Shown here one piece after another: positions 1 through 9,004 of a stretch of 54,484 bases of DNA. The position numbers and the translations under genes are program-made. The stretch spans positions 1-54,484 of the forward strand of contig JAFQOV010000004.1 in the NCBI GenBank assembly GCA_017402995.1. Reading direction: 5' to 3'. The notes beneath the pieces are model-generated. The model made no database searches. It saw only the letters and a list, made by a program, of their open reading frames with translations, and was not told the DNA's origin. How positions within the stretch are numbered: position 1 is the stretch's first letter; every line of letters begins with the position of its first letter. This stretch comes from Candidatus Gastranaerophilales bacterium (GTDB lineage: Bacteria > Cyanobacteriota > Vampirovibrionia > Gastranaerophilales > Gastranaerophilaceae).

Positions 1-62
1 CATCAAATATATATATATATATAGTAGCCTTTTACATGGAACTATCCAAAAAAGGAAAAACC

Positions 63-935
63 ATGAAAAAGTCGAAAAACCGCGCGTTTACCTTAGCTGA
101 AGTTATGATTGTTTTAACAGTTATTGGTGTTTTAAGTGCCATTTTATTACCTGTTGCTTTTCATTCAACTCCAGATAAGAATATTTTGAAATTTAAAAAA
201 GCTAATAATACTTTTCATAGTGCAATTCGAGAACTAGTTTCAAGCGGAAAATATTATATGCCCGGATATCTTGGAATTATGCCTGACGGTACTCTTCCTA
301 TTGGAATTACAATGGAACAAAACGGTGGATATTTTTTAGATAATTATTATGCTAGAAAGCTTGCTAGTTGGGGAACACATGCTTCTAATGATGGCATACA
401 ATATTTTTGCAATTCTTTTGCTGATTTAGTATCTGCTAAAGAAAATAATTGCACTTTTACCGCGCTTGATAGTAACCATACTGTTTTAGCTGCACAAATT
501 CCTGTTTTTTATTACGACGAAATGGAAGTAACATCTGACACTCATTGTCTTTCGACGAGTACAATATTTACAAAAGGATATAATTCTTTTAAAACAAATG
601 ATGATATAACATTTTACGATTATGGTAATGTTTTTGGGAGGGCTTCCAAAACTGCAAGTTGCACCTATTCAAAAACAGATGAATTTGGTTATGAAATGTG
701 CACTGATAAAAATGGTTTTGATGTTTCATATCAAATAGTTTGTATGGATATTGATGGAGTTGATGGTCCTATTAAACCTTTTGGATACGGAGTGCGCTCA
801 GATGGCAAAATCGTATCTGGATTGAGAGCGCGTTGGTGGCTTAAAAGAGATATAACAAAAAAAGAAACCGATTGCTGTCCTGCAAATTTAAACACTAATG
901 GACTTTGCGACACTACAGATACTGTTTGCCCATAA
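63..935 (+). CDS. Type IV pilin-like (pseudopilin) protein
   Basis: The N-terminus is a basic leader followed by AFTLAEVMIVLTVIGVLSA, the classic class III prepilin signal. Cleavage would fall between A and F, Glu is at mature position 5, and a hydrophobic helix follows. The usual Gly at -1 is Ala here. The rest is a Cys-containing globular domain with no family I recognise. I choose the ATG at 63 over the one at 36 because AAAGGA lies just upstream of it and prepilin leaders are short, giving 290 aa. It is probably an envelope pseudopilin of a type II secretion or type IV pilus machine. The pilin class is known; the specific role is inferred. Confidence 0.8.
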   Translation: MKKSKNRAFTLAEVMIVLTVIGVLSAILLPVAFHSTPDKNILKFKKANNTFHSAIRELVSSGKYYMPGYLGIMPDGTLPIGITMEQNGGYFLDNYYARKLASWGTHASNDGIQYFCNSFADLVSAKENNCTFTALDSNHTVLAAQIPVFYYDEMEVTSDTHCLSTSTIFTKGYNSFKTNDDITFYDYGNVFGRASKTASCTYSKTDEFGYEMCTDKNGFDVSYQIVCMDIDGVDGPIKPFGYGVRSDGKIVSGLRARWWLKRDITKKETDCCPANLNTNGLCDTTDTVCP

Positions 936-944
936 GGAGATAAA

Positions 945-1088
945 ATGACAAAAGAAAAACTTGCAATGATTTTAGCAACAATTGCGATAGTATTGCTTAT
1001 GATTTCAGTGGTTGTTGTTGCATTTTTAAATAAGCCTGATGGTTATAGCTTTAATATTGAAAATTTTATCTATCGATTTATAAAATAA
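945..1088 (+). CDS. Small single-pass membrane protein (47 aa)
   Basis: This short gene begins 9 bp after the pilin-like stop with a near-perfect ribosome site (AAGGAG, 5 nt before ATG). It encodes MTKEKLAMIL, then a hydrophobic helix at about residues 7-29, then a short polar tail ending FIYRFIK. The spacing implies cotranscription with the pilin-like gene. No family is recognised. A membrane helper of the pilin is possible but is inference only. Confidence 0.6.
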   Translation: MTKEKLAMILATIAIVLLMISVVVVAFLNKPDGYSFNIENFIYRFIK

Positions 1089-1205
1089 ATTACAAAAATT
1101 GTAAAACCTTACAACTTTTGGCGTTTTTTGGTACGTTTTTTGAGAAAATATGGTAATCTAAAAAAGTACCCATTAAAACCAAAAGGAGTGATGGTCTAGA
1201 AAAAA

Positions 1206-1886
1206 CTAACTTAGCAAATCAGGACGTCTTGTTTTTGTTCTTTTTAAACTTTCTTCTTTTCTAAAATTTTCAATTTCTTTATGATTGCCGTTTAACAAAA
1301 CCTCTGGAACCGCCATTCCTCTATATTCGCGCGGTTTAGTATAGTGCGGGTATTCTAATAAGCCATTTAAACCTTCAGAAAAGCTGTCATTGTGTGCAGA
1401 TAAATCTTTTCCAAGGTAATTTTCAAGATTTCTTGAAATGCTATCAATTAAAACCAAAGCGCCTAATTCGCCACCTGTTAAAACGTAATCTCCAATTGAG
1501 ATTTCTCTTGGTTTTAAGCCTAATCTAATTCTTTCATCAAAACCCTCGTAATGTCCGCAAAGAAGGATAATTTGTTCTTTTTTTGATAGTTCAACAGCTA
1601 GTTTTTGATTAAATTTTTCACCCTGCGGAGTGAGCATTATAAATTCATGATTTTCTTTTTTTTCGATATTTTCAAAACAGTCAAAAATCGGTTGGCAAGC
1701 TAAAACCATACCTTCCCCGCCACCATATGGCGTGTCATCAACACGTTTGTGTTTATCCAGAGAAAATTCTCTTGGGTTATGCGTATTAATTTCAATTACC
1801 CCTTTTTGCGCGCCACGCTTGGTTATTGACTGAGAGCAATAGCCTTCTATTATTTCAGGAAATAATGTTATGACATCATATCTCAA
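1206..1886 (-). CDS. trmD: tRNA (guanine-N1-)-methyltransferase TrmD
   Basis: TrmD methylates G37 at N1 in tRNAs with G36, using S-adenosylmethionine, and so prevents +1 frameshifting. Family marks are the start MRYDVITLFPEI, DDTPYGGGEGMV, LCGHYEGFDERI and the SPOUT knot segment GDYVLTGGE. At 226 aa it is close to the usual size. The start ATG overlaps the rimM stop by 4 nt, the standard trmD-rimM coupling. It is the last gene of the minus-strand set beginning at fliL. Confidence 0.97.
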   Translation of the reverse strand: MRYDVITLFPEIIEGYCSQSITKRGAQKGVIEINTHNPREFSLDKHKRVDDTPYGGGEGMVLACQPIFDCFENIEKKENHEFIMLTPQGEKFNQKLAVELSKKEQIILLCGHYEGFDERIRLGLKPREISIGDYVLTGGELGALVLIDSISRNLENYLGKDLSAHNDSFSEGLNGLLEYPHYTKPREYRGMAVPEVLLNGNHKEIENFRKEESLKRTKTRRPDLLS

Positions 1887-2389
1887 GAGATTAATCCTTC
1901 AATTGGTTTGATTGTGATTTTTTTGTTTTTAATATCAACTTTAGGGAAAAACTCTTTTACAAAAGGAACCAAAAACTCTTGTCCGATAAGGTTTTTGATA
2001 TTTAAAAGGTCTTGAGAATTATTTGTTGAAATGTTTGCTACTGTGCCGATTTTTTCATTTTTATCGTCATATACTTCGCAACCAATCAAATCTTGGATTA
2101 AAAATTCATCTTCTTCTAATTTTTTAGAAGCTTCTTCTTTTAAAACAAAAATTCTCTGTCCTTTAAATTCCATTAAATCGTTGATATCATTGATTTCTTT
2201 AAATTTTACTATTGCAAAATTTTTATGAAAACGAACGGAGGAAATGTTTAATTCGGTTTTTTCTATGTTATCAAGCATGATAACTTTTTTTGCTGATTTA
2301 ATTTGGTTTTCGTTTGTATATCCGACCTTGGCTTCACCTTTGATACCGTGGAAATTTAAAATTTTACCGATTGAAACGTATTTTTCCAT
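1883..2389 (-). CDS. rimM: Ribosome maturation factor RimM
   Basis: RimM assists 30S subunit head assembly around protein S19. The N-terminal half (YVSIGKILNFHGIKGEAKV) is the RimM beta-barrel, and the C-terminal half with EFLVPFVKEFFPKVD is the PRC barrel. At 168 aa it is normal length. It lies 9 bp downstream of hisS and overlaps trmD by 4 nt. Confidence 0.95.
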   Translation of the reverse strand: MEKYVSIGKILNFHGIKGEAKVGYTNENQIKSAKKVIMLDNIEKTELNISSVRFHKNFAIVKFKEINDINDLMEFKGQRIFVLKEEASKKLEEDEFLIQDLIGCEVYDDKNEKIGTVANISTNNSQDLLNIKNLIGQEFLVPFVKEFFPKVDIKNKKITIKPIEGLIS

Positions 2390-2398
2390 TGTTTTTCC

Positions 2399-3634
2399 TT
2401 AAATTAAATCATCAAAATTTGAAATGGTTTTTTGTTCGCCATTTTCAAGATTTTTAACGCTGTAAAAACCTTTTTCGATTTCATCTTCGCCTAAAATAAT
2501 CGCATATTTAGCAGATTTTGAGGCTTTTTCTAGTTGTTTTGCAAATTTACGAGATTGATAATCAAATTCAACTTTTTTATTTTCATTTCTCAATTTGCTC
2601 GCTAGTTTAATAGCTTCTTTTGTATTGTTTGAAACGATAAAATAGTCAAGTTTTGGCGCTTCAAGATTGTCTATTAATGCACACAATCTTTCAACACCCA
2701 TTGCAAAACCAATTGCTGGAGTGCTTGGTCCGCCAAGCATTTCGACAAGTCCGTCGTATCTTCCGCCGCCACAAACTGCGCTTTGAGAGCCCAATTTTTC
2801 GGATTTTATTTCAAAAACGGTTCTGTTATAGTAATCTAAGCCTCTGACAAGAAGTTTATTAATTGAATATTTGATATTTAATTCATCTAGATATTCAATT
2901 AGCTCGTCGAAGTGGGTTTTGCAATCTTCACAGATATAGTCTTTCAAAATTATTTCTTTAATTTCGTCTTTTTCTAAGATTTTTTGACAATCTTCGTTTT
3001 TGCAATCTAAAATTCTTAATGGATTTTTTTCATAGCGCATTTTGCAATCGTCGCACATATCTGCGATATATGGCGCAAGAACTTTTTTAATGTTTTCTCT
3101 GTAATCGTTTTTACATTTTTTGCAACCAAGAGAATTTAATTCAACTGAGAGATTATCAAGCCCTAATGATTTTAAAAATTCAACTGCAGACAAAATCACT
3201 TCGGCGTCTGCGCTTGCTTTTTCAACTCCAAACATCTCAACGCCGACTTGGTTAAATTGTCTTTGTCTGCCTGCTTGAGGGCGTTCATAGCGAAACATTG
3301 GACCAAAATACCAAAATTTTTGTGGTGGGCTTTGGCGCGAAATGTTATGTTCAATATAGGCTCTGACAACGCCTGCTGTGTTTTCTGGGCGCAAAGTGAT
3401 TGATGAAGCAGATTTATCGGCTCCGCCAATTGAAAAAGTATACATTTCTTTGTTCACGATATCTGTCGAATCGCCAACACCTCTTGCAAAAAGCTCTGTT
3501 GCTTCAAAAATTGGGGTTTTGATTTCACCAAAACCTGCGTTTTGAAAAACAGTTTGAGCGTTTGACAAAATATGTTGCCACAAAAAACTTTCTTCGCCAA
3601 ATATATCCTTAGTTCCGCGTTGTGCTTTAATCAT
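2399..3634 (-). CDS. hisS: Histidyl-tRNA synthetase
   Basis: Class II aminoacyl-tRNA synthetase charging tRNA-His. Visible marks are the start IKAQRGTKDIFGEES, the motif 2 region (FRYERPQAGRQRQFNQ), the HisRS signature LVRGLDYYNRTVFEI, motif 3 (GFAMGVERL) and a C-terminal anticodon-binding domain. A Cys-rich insert (CKKCKNDY, CDDCKMRY, CEDCKTH) lies in the middle; HisRS often carries such Cys pairs there. At 411 aa it is slightly short but complete. It sits 59 bp after ribBA, so it may have its own promoter. Confidence 0.97.
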   Translation of the reverse strand: MIKAQRGTKDIFGEESFLWQHILSNAQTVFQNAGFGEIKTPIFEATELFARGVGDSTDIVNKEMYTFSIGGADKSASSITLRPENTAGVVRAYIEHNISRQSPPQKFWYFGPMFRYERPQAGRQRQFNQVGVEMFGVEKASADAEVILSAVEFLKSLGLDNLSVELNSLGCKKCKNDYRENIKKVLAPYIADMCDDCKMRYEKNPLRILDCKNEDCQKILEKDEIKEIILKDYICEDCKTHFDELIEYLDELNIKYSINKLLVRGLDYYNRTVFEIKSEKLGSQSAVCGGGRYDGLVEMLGGPSTPAIGFAMGVERLCALIDNLEAPKLDYFIVSNNTKEAIKLASKLRNENKKVEFDYQSRKFAKQLEKASKSAKYAIILGEDEIEKGFYSVKNLENGEQKTISNFDDLI

Positions 3635-3693
3635 TATTCTTTCCTTGTAAAATATAAAATCAGTTTACTATAAAAATAGGTTTTAATTAAGCA

Positions 3694-4896
3694 CTATCTT
3701 TTAATTAAATGGTTCATTTTTTCGATTTTGGTTGAAATATATCTTTCATTAAATTCATCTATAACAGGCTCAATTGCAACTCTTTCATTGATTTCTAAAC
3801 CATAACCATTTAAACCGATAATTTTTGTTGGGTTGTTTGTTAAAAGGTTAAATTTTGAATAGCCAAGGTCTTTGATTATTTGTGCGCCAATGCCATAGTC
3901 TCTTAAGTCGGGAGCAAAGCCCAAAGAAACGTTCGCTTGGACTGTATCTTGACCTTCGTCTTGAAGGGCATATGCCTTGATTTTGTTAATTAAACCAATG
4001 CCTCTACCTTCATGACCAATCATGTAGACCAACGCGCCTTTGCCATATTTGCTTATCATAGTCATTGCTCTATGTAATTGTTGATTGCAATCGCAACGTA
4101 GAGAGTGGAAAATATCGCCTGTTAAACATTCTGAATGCACGCGAATTAGAGGGATTTTATCTTCTCCGTCATCTGTTTTTAAAGCGACATATTCACAACC
4201 ATTTAAAATATTTCTATATCCATAAATTGTAAAATCGCCAAATTGCGTTGGAAGATGGGCTGATGCTTCCATTTTAACAATCATTTCTTTTTTAAGACGA
4301 TATTTAACTAAATCTGCAACTGTAATGACTTTTAAATCATTTTCTTTTGCAAAGTTTAAAATGTAGTCGCGACGAGCCATGTGGCCATCTGGGGTCATAA
4401 TTTCGCACATTGCGCCAGCTAAAGGTAAACCTGTCAATTTTGCCAAGTCGACAACAGCTTCTGTGTGTCCAATTCTTTGTAAAACTCCGCCTTGGCGCGC
4501 AACGCAAGGGAAAAGGTGCCCTGGGCGTCTTAAGTCAGACGGTTTTGAATTTGGGTTAATTAAAACCTCGATTGTTTTTGCTCTATCAAAAGCCGAGATA
4601 CCTGTTGTGACGCCATATTTTTCATCTGCATCAATTGAAACGGTGAAAGCAGTTTTCATACTTTCTGTGTTTTGTTCAACCATTTGATTAAGTTGCATTT
4701 TTTGTGCGATTTGGTTATCTATCGCAACGCAAATTAATCCGCGCGCATTTTGTGCCATATAGTTTAAGTTTTCAGGTGTTGAATGAAGCGCATTACATAT
4801 CATATCGCCTTCGTTTTCGCGATTTTCATCATCAACAACGATAACTATTTTGCCATTTTTATAATCTAATAATGCTTCTTCGATTGTGTTAAACAT
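3694..4896 (-). CDS. ribBA: RibBA: 3,4-dihydroxy-2-butanone-4-phosphate synthase / GTP cyclohydrolase II
   Basis: Bifunctional riboflavin enzyme. Residues about 1-200 are the DHBP synthase ([17 protein letters not shown], with the acidic metal-binding residues). Residues about 200-400 are GTP cyclohydrolase II, with the zinc cluster in [18 protein letters not shown] and GHEGRGIGL. The two halves supply both riboflavin precursors, from ribulose-5-phosphate and from GTP. At 400 aa it is standard length. It lies 9 bp downstream of ribE. Confidence 0.97.
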   Translation of the reverse strand: MFNTIEEALLDYKNGKIVIVVDDENRENEGDMICNALHSTPENLNYMAQNARGLICVAIDNQIAQKMQLNQMVEQNTESMKTAFTVSIDADEKYGVTTGISAFDRAKTIEVLINPNSKPSDLRRPGHLFPCVARQGGVLQRIGHTEAVVDLAKLTGLPLAGAMCEIMTPDGHMARRDYILNFAKENDLKVITVADLVKYRLKKEMIVKMEASAHLPTQFGDFTIYGYRNILNGCEYVALKTDDGEDKIPLIRVHSECLTGDIFHSLRCDCNQQLHRAMTMISKYGKGALVYMIGHEGRGIGLINKIKAYALQDEGQDTVQANVSLGFAPDLRDYGIGAQIIKDLGYSKFNLLTNNPTKIIGLNGYGLEINERVAIEPVIDEFNERYISTKIEKMNHLIKR

Positions 4897-4905
4897 ATTT
4901 CACCC

Positions 4906-5523
4906 TTAAAAACCATTTTCTTTTAAAAATTCTAGTGTAATTTTAGATTCTTTTTTTGTTGTAAATTTATGGATATATTTTCCAATAACATCATACTCTA
5001 TATTGACGCTATCGCCAATTTTTAAAGCGCTTAAGTTTGTTTTTTCTAACGTTTGAGGAATTAAAGACACTTCAAAACCATTATCAAACAAGTTTGAAAC
5101 TGTCAGACTAACTCCATTTATGGCAATTGAGCCTTTTTCAATAATTAAATCAGAATTGCATTCGAATTGAATTTTTTTTGAAAAGCCGTCTTGAATAATT
5201 GATTTGACTTTAGCTGTGCAATCAATGTGACCAGAGACAAAATGTCCATCAAAACGAGATGTTGCGCTCATTGCACGTTCTAGGTTTACAAAGTCACCTT
5301 TTTTTAAACTACCAAGGTTTGAATTATTTAAAGTTTGCTTCATGATATCAAAAGCTAAAATATCGCCTTTGATTTCGCAAACCGTTAAGCAAACACCGTT
5401 TGTTGCAATTGAATCGCCAATTTTAGTATCTGAAAAATTGGCTTTGACAAATAATTTTGCACCAAGCGAATTTATGGATAAATTTTCAACAATAGCAATC
5501 TTTTCAATTAAACCTGTGAACAT
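4906..5523 (-). CDS. ribE: Riboflavin synthase alpha subunit
   Basis: Riboflavin synthase dismutates two 6,7-dimethyl-8-ribityllumazine molecules to riboflavin. The start MFTGLIE and two tandem lumazine-binding repeats are visible; each has a GDSIATNGVCLTV-like or KGSIAINGVSLTV segment, and SRFDGHFVSGHID links them. At 205 aa it is normal. The short upstream region (23 bp from fliN) has no FMN riboswitch. Coexpression with flagellar genes is unusual, but linkage to ribBA is not. Confidence 0.95.
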   Translation of the reverse strand: MFTGLIEKIAIVENLSINSLGAKLFVKANFSDTKIGDSIATNGVCLTVCEIKGDILAFDIMKQTLNNSNLGSLKKGDFVNLERAMSATSRFDGHFVSGHIDCTAKVKSIIQDGFSKKIQFECNSDLIIEKGSIAINGVSLTVSNLFDNGFEVSLIPQTLEKTNLSALKIGDSVNIEYDVIGKYIHKFTTKKESKITLEFLKENGF

Positions 5524-5546
5524 ATAAAAAGATTACCACAAAAAAA

Positions 5547-6113
5547 CTAAATTGTCGGCTTTGGTAAATTTGTGCTAACGACTCTCACGCCGAATTTATC
5601 TTCGATTACGATAACTTCGCCTCGAGCAACAAGTTTTTTGTTGACATAAATTTCAACTTGTTCACCAGCAATCTTGTCAAGTTCAACAATAGAGCCTTTT
5701 TCCATCTCCATTACATCTTTGATAGATAGTTTTGATTTGCCAAGTTCAACACTGACGTGCATTTGAATATCTTGTAAAATATCAAGATTTTTCTTTATCG
5801 CGCGGTTTGGTTCGCTTGGTTGAAACTCTTGAAATTTAACAGGTCTGACCGTGATTAAATCATTATTTTCTTTGGTATTTTCAAAATCTTCTATTATTGG
5901 CGTTTGGATAGTTGCTTCTTGTTGAAGAATTGGTTGCTCGATTTGTTCAAAATGTTCAATTTCTTCAATTTCTTCAATTTCTTCAGATTGCACAGCTTCG
6001 TTTGCGTTTTCTTCATCTAAAAAAGCAAACTCGTCTTCAATTTGAAGGGGGTTATTTTTGTTTTCGCCTTCAAAATTTTCTAAATTATCAAAATTTTCTA
6101 AATCTCTATCCAC
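5547..6113 (-). CDS. fliN: Flagellar motor switch protein FliN
   Basis: FliN is part of the flagellar C-ring that receives CheY-P and helps export. The C-terminal ~80 residues (LDILQDIQMHVSVELGKSKL ... GEQVEIYVNKKLVARGEVIV ... FGVRVVS) form the SpoA fold typical of FliN. The N-terminal ~100 residues are acidic and low-complexity, including repeated EEI units. The domain is therefore longer at its N-terminus than E. coli FliN (137 aa). It lies 8 bp after fliL on the same strand. Confidence 0.9.
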   Translation of the reverse strand: MDRDLENFDNLENFEGENKNNPLQIEDEFAFLDEENANEAVQSEEIEEIEEIEHFEQIEQPILQQEATIQTPIIEDFENTKENNDLITVRPVKFQEFQPSEPNRAIKKNLDILQDIQMHVSVELGKSKLSIKDVMEMEKGSIVELDKIAGEQVEIYVNKKLVARGEVIVIEDKFGVRVVSTNLPKPTI

Positions 6114-6121
6114 AAAAATAC

Positions 6122-6745
6122 CTATTGAATAATGAATTGACCAAAGCTGACGCGCATGACTTCTCTTTGACCTTCAAAGATGTTGTTAACCATTTCAAGA
6201 ATTTCTTCTTTGGCAATTTCTTTTCCTGTTGGAGTTGCAAGTTCGTCTGATGTTTTGTTAGACAAAACTGAAATAACAGCGTCGCGAATTGCAGGTTTGT
6301 ATCTTTCCATTTCTGCAATGATTAAAGCTGTTGGGTCAGCTGGTTCTGCGGCACCGTGACCGTGGCCACCAGAAGGCTTGGCACTAGCTGCATTTGCAGC
6401 GGCTAGAATTTCTTCTTCTGTTTTAGATAATTCCATTGCGATACCAACTTTTAAATATCTTCTGTGTGCAGTATCTGCAAGGTTTAAAATGAATTCGCCT
6501 AAATCTAGCAAAATGCCCTCTTGGCGAGCTTCGTCATCTTCTGGAGAGATTTCAGTCTCTTGTTGAGGTGCAATTTGTTCGATTTTTTTAGTAAATGAAT
6601 GGTCTAATAATACGTACATAACAATCATTGAAACAACAATAACAACAATCATTACAGCATTATTAAGCATTAACATTGTGTTTGAATTTAATTCGAGTTT
6701 TTTATCTAAATTTTTATCTTCTTTATCTTCCGTAGGTTTTGCCAT
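6122..6745 (-). CDS. fliL: Flagellar basal body-associated protein FliL
   Basis: FliL is a single-pass inner-membrane protein around the stator that supports motor torque. There is a cytoplasmic N-terminus, one transmembrane helix (about residues 27-47, NNAVMIVVIVVSMIVMYVLL), and a periplasmic domain with LDLGEFILNLADTAHRRYLK, matching the FliL core. The ending ...NIFEGQREVMRVSFGQFIIQ matches the family tail. A His/Gly/Ala-rich insert (SGGHGHGAAEPAD) is a local peculiarity. It is followed by fliN. Confidence 0.92.
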   Translation of the reverse strand: MAKPTEDKEDKNLDKKLELNSNTMLMLNNAVMIVVIVVSMIVMYVLLDHSFTKKIEQIAPQQETEISPEDDEARQEGILLDLGEFILNLADTAHRRYLKVGIAMELSKTEEEILAAANAASAKPSGGHGHGAAEPADPTALIIAEMERYKPAIRDAVISVLSNKTSDELATPTGKEIAKEEILEMVNNIFEGQREVMRVSFGQFIIQ

Positions 6746-6788
6746 ATTTCTATCTCCTTGAAATAATTATACTTTATTTTTCAATTTT

Positions 6789-7757
6789 TTAATAGAGCCA
6801 TTCTTCATTTTCTTCTTTGAAAAATTTATTTTTTAAATTTAAAAATCCACCTTTGGTTTTGTTTGAAACGTTTACAAAACCTTCTTTTGTTTTTTCTGTT
6901 GCGTTTTGAATATTTGCCTTGGTGTTATTAGTAAATTCCACAACATTTGCTTTTGCGTCATCTCTTAATTTATCTGTATCCCATTTTTGTCTTGAAATTT
7001 CAGATAATTCTTTTTTAGAGCCAATGTTGTGTCTATCTTTGACATATTTTTTCAAGTTTTCACGAGTGATGTAGGTTGCTGGTTCAACAAAATTTGGGTC
7101 AATCATTTTCATATTAACATTGAAAGCAATGTCGGGGCTGATATATTTTGAATATTCTTTTAAACGGAGCATTCCTTCATAGTTGTTTGATATTGTTGTA
7201 TCAAGGTTTTTCATTTTATTGTTTCTGATATTTTTAGCATAAATTGTTTCCCACAAAACAACTTCTTGATTCAAATCTACAAATCCAACATAGACGCTGA
7301 CTCTGTGCGTTGGGTTCACAACGTCCATTCCAGAAACATTAAACACGTTCCAAACTGTGTTTTTCAAAAAATCGCGTTGAATATCCATACCCATTGTCAC
7401 AACAATCATTTTTTGGACATCAATTTTATTTGCAATTTTTTTCAATAATGGATATTCAAGATTATATCCTTGTTGCAAGCCTTGAAGTGATTCAAGGTCA
7501 TATTGAGTAATTCCTGATTTTTTAAGGGCTTTTTGTGTTTCATCAAGCGCAACGACATCTATTCCGCGTTTAATTAAAGCGGCTCTGATATCTTGAGCAA
7601 AAAACTCTGGAGTTCTGAAATATGCGTTATAGTAATTAACTGGCGTTAAAAGTGTATCTGTAATAATTCCAACTTTTTCGTTTGCAAAAGTAATATTTGC
7701 AAAAGCAAAAATGATACACAAAGCCAAAAATAACTTATTTACTAATCCCCTCATCAT
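6789..7757 (-). CDS. Secreted protein of unknown function upstream of fliL-fliN
   Basis: It has a Sec signal peptide (MRGLVNKLFLALCIIFAFANITFA) and a mature ~300-residue domain with no family I can name. The last ~60 residues are Lys/Glu/Thr/Asn-rich repeats of the type NTKANIQNATEKTKEGF, NVSNKTKGGF and NLKNKF, probably helical. It lies 43 bp upstream of fliL on the same strand, preceded by a sigma-28-like sequence, so a periplasmic role linked to flagella or surface is plausible but inferred. The start could be either of two adjacent ATG codons. Confidence 0.7.
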   Translation of the reverse strand: MMRGLVNKLFLALCIIFAFANITFANEKVGIITDTLLTPVNYYNAYFRTPEFFAQDIRAALIKRGIDVVALDETQKALKKSGITQYDLESLQGLQQGYNLEYPLLKKIANKIDVQKMIVVTMGMDIQRDFLKNTVWNVFNVSGMDVVNPTHRVSVYVGFVDLNQEVVLWETIYAKNIRNNKMKNLDTTISNNYEGMLRLKEYSKYISPDIAFNVNMKMIDPNFVEPATYITRENLKKYVKDRHNIGSKKELSEISRQKWDTDKLRDDAKANVVEFTNNTKANIQNATEKTKEGFVNVSNKTKGGFLNLKNKFFKEENEEWLY

Positions 7758-7767
7758 AACAATAAAA

Positions 7768-7794
7768 TTATCGGCTATCTTTATGACATTTCAA
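7768..7794 (-). promoter_or_regulatory. Sigma-28-like (FliA) promoter candidate
   Basis: On the minus strand TTGA, 15 nt, then GCCGATAA lies about 11 bp upstream of the secreted-protein start at 7757. The -10 box is a perfect match to the known flagellar sigma-28 consensus TAAA-N15-GCCGATAA, but the -35 matches only partly. The position next to flagellar genes supports it. Confidence 0.5.
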
Positions 7795-7897
7795 ATCATA
7801 TATTCGTATGATTTTTTTGACTTTAATAATTTTTTCATTAAACATACAAAACGATAAATCCGAAAACGATAGTAGGATACTATGTCTAAGAGTAAAA

Positions 7898-8374
7898 ATG
7901 CCTTTTCGTTACAGATTACAAAAAATCCTTGAGATTAGGATTAGAAAAAAAGAAGAGCAACTTCAAGTTGTGATAAAAGCGCAAGAAGAAGTTAATCGAA
8001 TTGAACTTTTGATAATTGAAAACTTAAAACAAATTGAAACGCTTAACCAGCAAAGAAAAACAGCTGAGCCTATGATGTTTGAATATTACGATAATTTTGT
8101 CAAACATTTATGGAAAGAAGATGAAAGGCTTCAACAAGAAAAGCAAGAAGCAATCGACAATTTGAACAAAGAAAAAGACATCTTAAAAATTAAAGAACAA
8201 GAGGTAAACGTCTTAGAAAAACATAAAGAAAACCAAAGAGAAATCTATATTAAAGAAGAAAAAGCTCGAGAGCTTAAAGAGCTAAATGAAATCGGTTCTC
8301 AAAAATTTTTCATCAGAAAAAGAGAACAACAAGAAGAACAAGAACTTTTAGAATTATTGGAAAAACAAGAATAA
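7898..8374 (+). CDS. fliJ: Flagellar export chaperone FliJ
   Basis: FliJ is a coiled-coil stalk protein of the flagellar type III export ATPase (with FliI/FliH). The protein MPFRYRLQKILEIRIRKKEE and the long Lys/Glu/Gln-rich heptad pattern to the end fit FliJ in sequence style and in length (158 aa). I choose the ATG at 7898 because FliJ starts F-x-(Y/F)-R-L-Q; an upstream extension from 7808 would add a hydrophobic stretch not expected in FliJ. The next gene starts immediately after the stop. Confidence 0.75.
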   Translation: MPFRYRLQKILEIRIRKKEEQLQVVIKAQEEVNRIELLIIENLKQIETLNQQRKTAEPMMFEYYDNFVKHLWKEDERLQQEKQEAIDNLNKEKDILKIKEQEVNVLEKHKENQREIYIKEEKARELKELNEIGSQKFFIRKREQQEEQELLELLEKQE

Positions 8375-9004
8375 ATGCAAAACCTAATTCAAAACTTCAC
8401 CCCAAATCAAACTCTTCCTTTTGAACAAGAAGGAGGCTATATTGCAACAAGAAATCAAAACCAATTTTTTGATATTAAATTAAAGTTGCAAGAAATTATT
8501 GAAAATATTATTTCGCCAAAAGAATTGACTTTTGATGAGCAAATGAATAGCAAATTTTTAGAGCTTGATTTTGGTTCGATTTTTGACATAAATGCTGAGA
8601 AAATCGGGGTTAATGACGCAATATTTTTCATTAATTTATTAAATCAAAATGAATTAATTAATTACAGCGTTGAAAGTGATAATTTGAAAATTTCCGATAG
8701 TTCAAATAAAGAATTTCAAGTGACTTCAGCTTTGCTTGAAATGTTGAAAACTTCACTTGATACCAAAAAACCAATTCGTTTGGATTTTGATAAAGATGTT
8801 ACTGTCATTTTGAAATTAGACAAAGAAGGCAAAATCCAAGCCCATTTTATCCCTGGAACGTCAGAAGCAGAAAGCTATTTGAAACAAAATCTTGTATGTT
8901 TAAAACAAAGATTTGATGACGAAGAAATTAATTATTCTTATTTAGGATATTCAAAAAATCAACAAAACTCTAAAAAACAAAAAAGGAGCAAACATGAGAG
9001 ATAG
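8375..9004 (+). CDS. Probable flagellar hook-length control (FliK C-terminal-like) protein
   Basis: It begins at the base after the fliJ stop and overlaps the hook/rod gene by 11 nt, so it belongs to the flagellar operon. Residues about 110-195 (KPIRLDFDKDVTVILKLDKE, then GKIQAHFIPGT, ending LKQRFDDEEINYSYLGY) resemble the FliK/Flg_hook C-terminal pattern in which strands alternate with a final helix. At 209 aa it would be a short FliK lacking the long ruler region. The family call is inferred from pattern and position only; a FliH-like or other export component is the alternative. Confidence 0.45.
   Translation: MQNLIQNFTPNQTLPFEQEGGYIATRNQNQFFDIKLKLQEIIENIISPKELTFDEQMNSKFLELDFGSIFDINAEKIGVNDAIFFINLLNQNELINYSVESDNLKISDSSNKEFQVTSALLEMLKTSLDTKKPIRLDFDKDVTVILKLDKEGKIQAHFIPGTSEAESYLKQNLVCLKQRFDDEEINYSYLGYSKNQQNSKKQKRSKHER

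Noticed and set aside
1181-1199. Strong AGGAG followed by ATG-GTC-TAG
   Set aside because: A two-codon frame pointing into the trmD stop; no gene follows on the plus strand and there is no other support for a leader peptide.
5524-5546. Possible FMN riboswitch before ribE
   Set aside because: Only 23 bp separate fliN and ribE; there is no room for the conserved RFN element.
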